A DNA stretch of 64,000 nt, taken from the NCBI GenBank assembly GCA_034429475.1, contig DAOUGD010000296.1, positions 19,204 to 83,203 on the forward strand, read 5' to 3'. Shown here piece after piece: positions 23,705-30,179 of the stretch (positions are counted from its first letter, which is position 1; each line of letters begins with the position of its first letter). This DNA is from JAKQHY01 sp034429475 (GTDB lineage Bacteria > Chloroflexota > Anaerolineae > B4-G1 > SLSP01). A program made the translations under genes and the position numbers. A model generated the notes under the pieces. That model did no database searches, was not told the DNA's origin, and worked only from the letters and a program-made list of their open reading frames with translations.

Positions 23705-23806
23705 ATACGCGCGTAATCAAGGGATAAATATGACATTCTTTGTCGTATTTTCTGAATGTCGGTCGCGCCAGTGGGGGTCAGACCGTGAGCGATTACGCGC
23801 GTAATC
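23703..23806. promoter_or_regulatory. two copies of the 16-bp palindrome plus one iteron
   Basis: GAATACGCGCGTAATC (23703-23718, one mismatch) and GATTACGCGCGTAATC (23791-23806, perfect) lie 88 bp apart, with one GGTCGCGCCA iteron (23761-23770) of the 15899 family between them. The first follows GTGAGT and the second GTGAGC, so both are also embedded in an identical-looking gene start (MS[ED]YARNQ). Confidence 0.6.
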
Positions 23807-24003
23807 AGGACGTCGGCGCCGGGGGCGAATATCCCGACCTGGTGTATAGTAACTGGCTGGACCGGTTTTTTCCGTGCCGGGTGATCGCGCAAAGCGGCGG
23901 TCAGGTCTTTATTGAAGCGCAGTATCACGGGAAGATCGTGCCGATGCGCGTGCCGGCCAGCATTGTTTACCGGCGTCCCCGGCAGGAAATTGCGGCCAGT
24001 TGA
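23785..24003 (+). CDS. small hypothetical protein beginning MSDYARNQ
   Basis: A 72-residue protein if started at GTG 23785, eight bases after GGGGG. A TTG start at 23740 is possible but would have no RBS. The body YPDLVYSNWLDRFFPCRVIA and YHGKIVPMRVPASIVYRRPR looks like a small beta-barrel. It is not recognised. Its first codons coincide with a palindrome, so binding of a repressor there could also block translation or elongation (inference). Confidence 0.5.
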   Translation: MSDYARNQDVGAGGEYPDLVYSNWLDRFFPCRVIAQSGGQVFIEAQYHGKIVPMRVPASIVYRRPRQEIAAS

Positions 24004-24105
24004 GGGGGCTTGCCTCCTCAAGGTGACCATAAGCTGACCACAAGCCGACTAGGGCGCAGCGGCGCTTAGGCAAGATATGGGTGATTCACGGAGAAGTGAG
24101 GGGCT

Positions 24106-24342
24106 ATGAAACAACATAATGGGGTGTCAGTGTGGCCCAGCGGTTATCATACTCGAACGTTTCGCTTTGGGCCGGCGCTGTTGGATGATTTTTACCGGCT
24201 GGCTGAACGGCTGCAATTGAATCCTTCCGAGCTGGCGTGTTATCTACTGCGCCAGTCGCTGGACCAGGTGGCCGCGGGGAAGCTGCGCGTTCCTACCCGG
24301 CCTATCGGCGCCGTCATTGACGACCCCCGGGCGCGTGAATGA
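24106..24342 (+). CDS. small DNA-binding-like protein
   Basis: A 78-residue protein. The strand TRTFRFGPALLDDFYRLAE and following helices LNPSELACYLLRQSLDQV look like a ribbon-helix-helix fold. AAGTGAGG precedes the ATG. The stop overlaps the next start (ATGA). The target is unknown; with the two following genes it forms an operon leading to the integrase. Confidence 0.5.
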   Translation: MKQHNGVSVWPSGYHTRTFRFGPALLDDFYRLAERLQLNPSELACYLLRQSLDQVAAGKLRVPTRPIGAVIDDPRARE

Positions 24343-24800
24343 CTATGCCTATTTGCAATGAACTAAGCCCACTGTTGCAGCGGTTGTGGGGGAACGTCTG
24401 GCGGCGTTTGCCAGCAACGGATCGGCGCTATATTGAACAGTTTAACCTGGTGGTAGAGCAATTTACCGGCTATCGGGAACACAGTGGGCGCGTCGCCTGG
24501 CAAGCTGAGGAACTGGTCATCTCTCTGGCAGCCTATATCCCGGATGGGTTAGTGGGCCATTATGTGATTGCGCACGAGTTGGCCCACGTGCGGTTGAATC
24601 ATCCGGGGATCGCGTGGGGGAATTGGTACTTAGGCTGGGCCGAGGTGCTGGAAGCGCCGGTGCATGAGGCGACCGAGCTGTTAGCCGACGTGCAGGTATG
24701 GCACTGGGGTTTCGAGCAAGAATTGTTGGCGGCTATGCGGGCCAACCGGGTGCATAACCCGGACTTCGAGAAGTGGCTCTTACACTATCCTGCCCGATGA
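24339..24800 (+). CDS. HExxH zinc metallopeptidase-like protein
   Basis: A 153-residue protein. The motif VIAHELAHVRLNH (about residues 79-91) has the HExxH zinc site. A Glu/Asp downstream (EATELLADVQ) would supply the third ligand, as in gluzincins and ImmA/IrrE-like proteins. On mobile elements such proteins often cleave a repressor to release integrase or transfer genes. The overlap with a small DNA-binding-like gene makes that plausible here (inference). It lacks a signal peptide. Confidence 0.65.
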   Translation: MTMPICNELSPLLQRLWGNVWRRLPATDRRYIEQFNLVVEQFTGYREHSGRVAWQAEELVISLAAYIPDGLVGHYVIAHELAHVRLNHPGIAWGNWYLGWAEVLEAPVHEATELLADVQVWHWGFEQELLAAMRANRVHNPDFEKWLLHYPAR

Positions 24801-25051
24801 GAAAACGTGTGACGTTGGAATTAGAGTGCGATCCGTGGGCGCTGTTGGCGGTGCGGATAATGGAACAGGCTACCCACGATGCGCAGCGCGGCGACCTGGC
24901 GGCGCTGGCCTGGTTGGTCTACATCGGCACCGAATGGGCCGAGCGGATCGCGCCGGGAACGGGTGATTCACTGGTGGTATTCTGCCGGGATATTCTACAG
25001 AACATTGAAGCGGGCCGGGTCAAGGCTACATGGGGCGGCGCGCTGAACTAA
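24797..25051 (+). CDS. small hypothetical protein
   Basis: An 84-residue mostly helical protein (PWALLAVRIMEQATHDAQRG; LAALAWLVYIGTEWAERI), not recognised. Its ATG overlaps the preceding stop in ATGA. It ends 14 bases before the integrase start, so it is the last gene of the operon before the integrase. Confidence 0.5.
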   Translation: MRKRVTLELECDPWALLAVRIMEQATHDAQRGDLAALAWLVYIGTEWAERIAPGTGDSLVVFCRDILQNIEAGRVKATWGGALN

Positions 25052-25065
25052 CAGGGGGAAAGGTT

Positions 25066-26043
25066 ATGTTACTTGATGAAGCAATTGACGCTTTGATCAC
25101 GGCCACACGGGCAAATGGACGCAGCGCGGGAACTGTCAAAGCGTATCGTGAGATGTTGGGGTATCTCTTGGACTTCCTGGGGAATGTTCCGGTTGAAAGT
25201 ATCACGGTCCAGGACTTACGGCGGTATGTCTCGCATTTGATGGATCAAGACACGTTGTATGAACATCACCCCAAGTGTGAGCCGCAGGCCGGGAAACTGT
25301 CCCCCTTCACGATTGCCGGCCGGGAACGCGCAGTAAAGCGCCTGTTCAACTGGCTGGTGGAAGAGGAGATACTGACCGATAGTCCGGCGCGGCGGATCAA
25401 GGTCTTGAAGCCCAAACGTCTCACCCAGAAGGCTATCTCTCATAACGACCTGGTAGCCCTGCTGAGAACGACCGAGGGCGACGCGCTGTTGGATAGTCGG
25501 GATCGGGGCGTGATCCTCTTCCTGGCCGATACAGGGTGTCGAGTCGGCGGTTTATGTGGGGTGACGCTGCCGGATGTAGATCTGGAAAAACGCCTGGTTA
25601 CGGTGACGGAAAAGGGCGAAAAGACCCGGGTGTTGCCTTTCAGCCCGATTACGGCGGAGGCGCTGCGGGCTTGGTTGGCCGTGCGACCGGCAACCTCTAC
25701 CACCGCGCTCTTTCTGAGCCTCGGTATACTGGGCACCCGCCTGACCCCTATGACCACGCGCGGGGTGTCGCAAATGTTGGCGCGGCGAGCGCAGCGCGCC
25801 GGCATCGAAGGGCCGGTGAATCCTCACAGTTTCCGCCATGGTTTTGCACGTGACTTCCTGATGGATGGCGGCGACCTGGGGACGTTGGCCGATCTGATGG
25901 GTCATTCTACGGTATTGGTGACGAAAGAGTTTTACGGGGTGTTCATTGTGCAGGAGTTACAGCAGAAGCACGCTCAGCACAGCCCCATTATGCAACTGTT
26001 TGGAAGGGAGGAAAATACTAATGGCAGTAACGGCAAGCTTTGA
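25066..26043 (+). CDS. int: integrase (tyrosine recombinase) adjacent to attR
   Basis: A 325-residue phage-integrase-family protein and the most likely enzyme for integration into tRNA-Gln. The N-terminal SAM-like domain is at about residues 1-110. The catalytic residues are Arg in DTGCRVGGLCGV, Lys in VTEKGEKTRVLP, His-x-x-Arg in NPHSFRHGFARD, His in LMGHSTVLV and Tyr in KEFYGVF. ATG 25066 follows GGGGGAAAGG. The stop TGA (26041-26043) lies within the attachment core CTTTGAATCTGTG, so the gene ends inside the crossover region and keeps the same C-terminus whether integrated or excised. Confidence 0.92.
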   Translation: MLLDEAIDALITATRANGRSAGTVKAYREMLGYLLDFLGNVPVESITVQDLRRYVSHLMDQDTLYEHHPKCEPQAGKLSPFTIAGRERAVKRLFNWLVEEEILTDSPARRIKVLKPKRLTQKAISHNDLVALLRTTEGDALLDSRDRGVILFLADTGCRVGGLCGVTLPDVDLEKRLVTVTEKGEKTRVLPFSPITAEALRAWLAVRPATSTTALFLSLGILGTRLTPMTTRGVSQMLARRAQRAGIEGPVNPHSFRHGFARDFLMDGGDLGTLADLMGHSTVLVTKEFYGVFIVQELQQKHAQHSPIMQLFGREENTNGSNGKL

Positions 26044-26080
26044 ATCTGTGGTGCCGCATGGTCGAGTCGCGCCGCTCCAG
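26038..26080 (+). other. attR: core plus displaced 3' half of tRNA-Gln
   Basis: The core CTTTGAATCTGTG (26038-26050) is followed by a copy of the tRNA 3' half. The T arm is mispaired here (GCATG against CGCGC) and its loop is GTCGAGT instead of TTCGAGT. The acceptor strand CGCTCCA (26072-26078) still matches the host 5' half apart from one wobble. This is the half the host tRNA lost when the element inserted; its decay shows relaxed selection. Confidence 0.85.
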
Positions 26081-26083
26081 CCA

Positions 26084-26119
26084 AACGCGCCCTACCTGTA
26101 TCAGGTAGGGCGCGTTTTT
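26084..26119 (+). terminator. original terminator of the tRNA-Gln gene
   Basis: AACGCGCCCTACCTG (26084-26098) pairs with CAGGTAGGGCGCGTT (26102-26116) over a TAT loop, then TTT continues. This 15-bp stem is the strongest terminator in the region and directly follows the displaced tRNA half. That shows which end of the element carries the host flank. Confidence 0.88.
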
Positions 26120-26149
26120 CGTTGTATTACTTGTACTTGCAGTGAGCTG

Positions 26150-27946
26150 TTACGCCGCTGGTGCCGCTTCTCCATCGCCAACGTCGCCATGCCATAACCG
26201 CTGCATTTCCTCGCACGTTTCTAGCAACTCGTCCAGCTTGCCCTCCGCTGCGATCCGGCCATCTTTGAGGACGATGATGTGATCGGCGCGGCGCAGCGCC
26301 GGGCGCCGGTGCGAGACGACCAGGCACGTGGCCTCCCGCCGCTCGAAAACGCGCTCCCACAACGTGCGCTCGGTCTCTACGTCGAGCGCGCTGGAGAGAT
26401 CGTCGAAGACCAGCAGCTCGGGCGTGCGCGCGAACATCCGCGCTGCCGCCGCCCGCTGCGCCTGCCCGCCGGACAGTCGCACGCCGCGCGGCCCTACCAG
26501 CGTATCCAGTCCTTCCGGCAGAATGGCGACGTCCTCCTCCAACACCGCCGCGCGCAGCGCGGCCTCGAGATCCACCGCGCTTTCGGGCAAGCCCATCAAC
26601 ACGTTGTCGCGCAACGTCTCGCTGAACAGCGCGGGCGCTTGCGCCGTGTAGGCGCTGCGCGGCGGGACGAAGAATGTCGCCGGGTCCTCCACAAGCGCCC
26701 CATTCCAGCGCACCTCACCCGCCTGTTTGGGCAGGAGGCCCAGCAAGACGCGCAGCAACGTCGTCTTCCCCGACCCCACGCGCCCGGTCACGACAGTGAA
26801 CGTCCCCCGTTTCACAGTCAGGGAGATAGCTTCGATGCCATGCCCTGTATCTGGGTAGACGTAACGCAACCCTGCGACGCTCAGGGTGTCCAGGCACTGC
26901 GCCTCAGACTTGGCGACGCATGGGACTTCGGGCAGCGCGCCGCGTTGGTAGACCGGGTGATGCTCGACCAGCGCCTTGGGCGGTGCGTCCGGTTGCAGTT
27001 CGAGCAGGCGATGGATGGAGACGGCCTGGGTCTGGTAGTCCGACAGAAAACTGCCCAGGTTCGCCGGGAACTCGATGATCGCGGTGAGGTAGGTCACGAA
27101 GAGCGCAAACTCGCCCACCGTGAAGGGATTGACCGGGTCGCGCATGGCCTGTCCTGCGAGCAACAACACCAGTCCCAGGGCCAGGTCGGTGATGTTATTG
27201 AAGGCCCAGCGGATCAAGGCCATGAAGAGGGTGAACTTCACCTCCGCCTTGCGGCGCGACTCGCTCAGGCCGTGCAGGTGTCCGGCGACGGCGGACTCGG
27301 CGTCGGCGACTTTGATCGCCTGCACTGCGTCCAACACTTCCCCCAGGAAGCCGGTGACGGCGCTGGTGGCTTCGCGCCGGGCGTGATCGTAGCGCAGCAC
27401 CCGCGCCCATGAGACTTGCACGATGAACACCATCGCCAGCATCGGCAGCACCACCACCAGCGTGATGCGCCAGTGGATGGACAGCATGATGGTCAGGGCG
27501 ACGACGGCGAAGAGCAGGTGGCCGGTCAGGAAAGGCAACCAGCTCGGCCAGTCGGCCAGTTCCATCACGTCATCGTCCAGCCGATTGAGCACGTCGCCCG
27601 CGGCCAGCGGCAGCCGGTCTGCGCCCGGCCGCTTCAGGATGTTGGCGACGATGTTGCGGCGCAGCAGCGCCCAGCCGTGGCAGCGGAAGGTCTCCTCGCC
27701 ATAGATGCGCGTGAGATAGACCAGGGCGCGGCCTGCCTCGACCGCCGCCAGCAGCCCTAACAGCCCCCACACGCCGACCGCCGCCGGCGCCGCGCCGCTC
27801 AAGTGGTCAAAAAACGCCTGGATGAGCAGGCCGGGGAGCACGTTGCTGCCGAACAAGACAACGTACAGCGCGCCAAACTGCAAGTAGGCGCGCGGTTGAA
27901 AGCGAATCAACTGCCAGGTTGCAGCCCATGTGGATAAGGTCTTCAT
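26150..27946 (-). CDS. ABC exporter subunit B (fused membrane and ATPase domains)
   Basis: A 598-residue half-transporter. About six membrane helices lie in residues 15-310 and the ATPase is at about 350-590. Walker A is GRVGSGKTTLL, signature LSGGQAQR and Walker B LLVFDDLSSALD, where Asp replaces the usual catalytic Glu. The start ATG 27946 overlaps the stop of the partner gene (ATGA). A longer in-frame version to 28321 reads as low-complexity out-of-frame translation of the partner and is rejected. With 27943-29709 it forms a heterodimeric exporter with one degenerate ATP site. The substrate is unknown (drug, lipid or peptide). Confidence 0.9.
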   Translation of the reverse strand: MKTLSTWAATWQLIRFQPRAYLQFGALYVVLFGSNVLPGLLIQAFFDHLSGAAPAAVGVWGLLGLLAAVEAGRALVYLTRIYGEETFRCHGWALLRRNIVANILKRPGADRLPLAAGDVLNRLDDDVMELADWPSWLPFLTGHLLFAVVALTIMLSIHWRITLVVVLPMLAMVFIVQVSWARVLRYDHARREATSAVTGFLGEVLDAVQAIKVADAESAVAGHLHGLSESRRKAEVKFTLFMALIRWAFNNITDLALGLVLLLAGQAMRDPVNPFTVGEFALFVTYLTAIIEFPANLGSFLSDYQTQAVSIHRLLELQPDAPPKALVEHHPVYQRGALPEVPCVAKSEAQCLDTLSVAGLRYVYPDTGHGIEAISLTVKRGTFTVVTGRVGSGKTTLLRVLLGLLPKQAGEVRWNGALVEDPATFFVPPRSAYTAQAPALFSETLRDNVLMGLPESAVDLEAALRAAVLEEDVAILPEGLDTLVGPRGVRLSGGQAQRAAAARMFARTPELLVFDDLSSALDVETERTLWERVFERREATCLVVSHRRPALRRADHIIVLKDGRIAAEGKLDELLETCEEMQRLWHGDVGDGEAAPAA

Positions 27947-29709
27947 GCGAGCGCCTCCTCCAATCCGGTGCGCAACAGGCCGGAGAATCGCGAGTGGGGA
28001 TCGGCGGCCAGCGCAGCGCGCGCGCCGTACTCGATCACCTGACCGCCCTCCAGGATCATGATGGCATCGGCGCGTTGCACGGTGCGCAGCCGGTGGGCGA
28101 TGACGATGGCGGTGCGGTCTGCCAGCAGCAGGTCCACCGCGCGCTCGACCCGTTGTTCCGTCGCCGGGTCCAACCGGGACGAGGCTTCGTCGAGGATGAT
28201 CAGGTCGGGAGCGCGGAGGAAGATGCGCGCCAGGGCCAACAACTGCGCCTGCCCCGCCGATAATCCATGGCTGCCCGTTTGCAGCACCGTATCCAACCCG
28301 GCGGGCAGCGATTGATACCACGGCCAGAGTCCCAACGTGCGCAACGCTTCGAGCAGCCGGGCGTCGGCGAAGCCGGACTTGAACAGCGTCAGATTGTCGC
28401 GCACGGTGGCCCGGAACAACTGCACGTCCTGCGTGACCAGGCCGACGCGCTGCCGGAGGGCGCCGAGCGTCATCGCGCGCACGTCTGCGCCGCCAAGCCG
28501 GATCGTCCCCTGGATGGGGTCGTAAAGCCGGAAGAGCAAGCGCGAGAGCGTCGTCTTGCCGCTGCCGGTCCGCCCTAGCAGCCCCAGCACCTTGCCCGGT
28601 TCCAGAGCAAACGAGACTTGCTGCAACACCGGATCACCCCCATTGCCGGCAGCGTCCGTGTAGTGAAAGCTCACGTCCTCCACCGCCACTGCCAGAGGCC
28701 CCGGCGGCAGCGCGCCCAAGGGCTGCGGCGCTTCGACCACCGCGGGCTTGAGCGCCAGCAGTTCTTCCACGCGCGCGATACTGGCGCTGGCCTGTTGCAG
28801 TTCGTCAATCCGATGGCGAATCGCGTTCATCGGACTTTCCATCTGCCCCACGTAACCAAAGATGAGATAAACCGTCCCCAGGGTTGCGCGGCCGTTGGTG
28901 AAGAGCCACGCGCCCACCGCCAGCACGGCGATCTTGGCGGCCAGCGTGACCAGCCATACAGCATCGAAACTCACGCCCTGCATCACCATAGCCTTGATCC
29001 AGCTCTGCGACACGCGGCGCATCAGGGTGTACAAGCGGCGCATCACGTAGGCTTCGCCGCCGTTGGCGCGGATGTCTTCCGTGCCGGAAAGTCGCTCGCC
29101 GAAGAAACCGGAGAGGTCGGCCGAAGTCTGCCGCACCTCACCCCAGGCGCGCGTCAGCGGACGGCGCGCTGCCCCCAGGGCCAAAAAGGCGCAAACGGCA
29201 TACCCACCGCCGACCAGTCCCGCCCGCCAATCTTCCCTGAACAGCAGCGCCACGATCCCCAACGCGAGCAGCGTGTTGGCGAGCAGCCGCAGCGCCATCT
29301 CAGAGAAGAATCCGGCCAAGGTGCGGACATCGCCATCAATGCGCTCGATCAGTTCGCCCGGAGTGTGGGCTTTGTGGAAGGACATATCCAACTTCAGACA
29401 GTGGAGGGTCAGGTCGAGGCGCAGGGCATTGGTGGCCTTCCATGCCACCGTCTCGCCCAAGTACGTCAGGTAGAGCGAGATGCCCTGCTCCATCACGGCG
29501 ACGACCAGGAACAGCAACGCGCTGCGTCCCAGCGCGGCGGCTTCCGCGCCGGCGCCGACGGCGTCAATAAACGTCCGCAGAATTTGCGGTTTGAACAGTT
29601 GCAGGCCAATGCTGCCCACGAGCAGCGCGGCCAGGAAGAGGACGGTACTCCAGTGTGGCCGGAGATACCGCACCAACAAACGTCCGTAGTGTTTCAGTGG
29701 GATGTTCAA
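27943..29709 (-). CDS. ABC exporter subunit A (fused membrane and ATPase domains)
   Basis: A 588-residue half-transporter. The membrane domain is at about residues 10-310, and the ATPase has Walker A LLGRTGSGKTTLS, signature LSAGQAQ (non-canonical; usually LSGGQ) and Walker B LIILDEASSRLD with the normal Glu. The signature deviation here and the Asp in subunit B fall in the same composite site, the pattern of heterodimeric exporters such as TM287/288. I chose TTG 29709 because GGAGG lies just upstream. TTG 29733 is an upstream alternative without an RBS. The two genes overlap. Confidence 0.9.
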   Translation of the reverse strand: MNIPLKHYGRLLVRYLRPHWSTVLFLAALLVGSIGLQLFKPQILRTFIDAVGAGAEAAALGRSALLFLVVAVMEQGISLYLTYLGETVAWKATNALRLDLTLHCLKLDMSFHKAHTPGELIERIDGDVRTLAGFFSEMALRLLANTLLALGIVALLFREDWRAGLVGGGYAVCAFLALGAARRPLTRAWGEVRQTSADLSGFFGERLSGTEDIRANGGEAYVMRRLYTLMRRVSQSWIKAMVMQGVSFDAVWLVTLAAKIAVLAVGAWLFTNGRATLGTVYLIFGYVGQMESPMNAIRHRIDELQQASASIARVEELLALKPAVVEAPQPLGALPPGPLAVAVEDVSFHYTDAAGNGGDPVLQQVSFALEPGKVLGLLGRTGSGKTTLSRLLFRLYDPIQGTIRLGGADVRAMTLGALRQRVGLVTQDVQLFRATVRDNLTLFKSGFADARLLEALRTLGLWPWYQSLPAGLDTVLQTGSHGLSAGQAQLLALARIFLRAPDLIILDEASSRLDPATEQRVERAVDLLLADRTAIVIAHRLRTVQRADAIMILEGGQVIEYGARAALAADPHSRFSGLLRTGLEEALA

Positions 29710-30179
29710 AGTTCCTCCAGAAATTTCGAACAACGGCCATGCAGCACTTGCTCAAGCCAGGTGCAACGCACTTGATGGTGCTCTCAAGCACCGTGTTTGA
29801 CGCCAAGTTTCTGGCTAAGTCAAGCAAGTGCGTCACACCTTTGAGGCAAGAGGCCACCAATGGCTAACTTGCGCGCCGACTTGGGACAAGCGGCATGGCA
29901 GAGTCGTTGTTGAAATCTGGAAGACTTTTACGGGGTAGCGAATGAGGAGAAACTAAGCCTGCGCCCTACCCGGAGTCCGGCGAACAAGACAACGCGCAAA
30001 TAGGGTGGTTGCATCGTGAAATGTTAACATCTTGTTCACCTTTTCCTTAGGATATAGCGCTTAAGAACGCAAAAATTGTACCCTCAACCGCGCGATTGTC
30101 AATTGTCGCGGCGCACCTGCCGGCGGGAGAATGATAAAGCGCGGCCTCCATAGCGGGGGCTTTTGCGGTGGGAAACGGG
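29710..30179. other. intergenic region upstream of the ABC exporter
   Basis: No convincing gene is seen in these 470 bp. It must hold the exporter promoter on the minus strand. GCACTTG-type words recur (CAGCACTTGC 29742, CGCACTTGAT 29768, CAAGTGCGTC 29825), the last two inverted, so they may form an operator. The right part contains the 3' flank of the helicase gene. Confidence 0.35.

Larger units (their letters stand above)
6087..26050. mobile_element. AICE-like integrative element in tRNA-Gln
   Basis: About 20 kb bounded by a 13-bp direct repeat in the tRNA-Gln gene. At the right end an integrase gene runs into the core. At the left end the first gene is a small helix-turn-helix protein (Xis-like). 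Cargo consists of prim-pol replication, an FtsK-type translocase, ParM/ParR-like segregation, toxin-antitoxin, a DUF1064 nuclease and a RecA-fold ATPase. There are no virion genes, so a prophage is unlikely. There is also no relaxase or VirB/VirD4 set, so a classical ICE is unlikely. The gene set is closest to actinomycete integrative and conjugative elements (AICEs, such as pSAM2-type) or to an integrated plasmid. Whether it transfers is an inference from the FtsK-type gene. Confidence 0.88.

Noticed and set aside
6087..26050. Prophage interpretation of the element
   Set aside because: No terminase, portal, capsid or tail gene is present; the AlpA-like, ParM-like and FtsK-like genes fit a plasmid-type element better.
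27947..28321. N-terminal extension of the ABC subunit B
   Set aside because: The extra residues are Arg/Gly/Pro-rich, overlap the partner gene in another frame and precede a good start at 27946 with an ATGA overlap.
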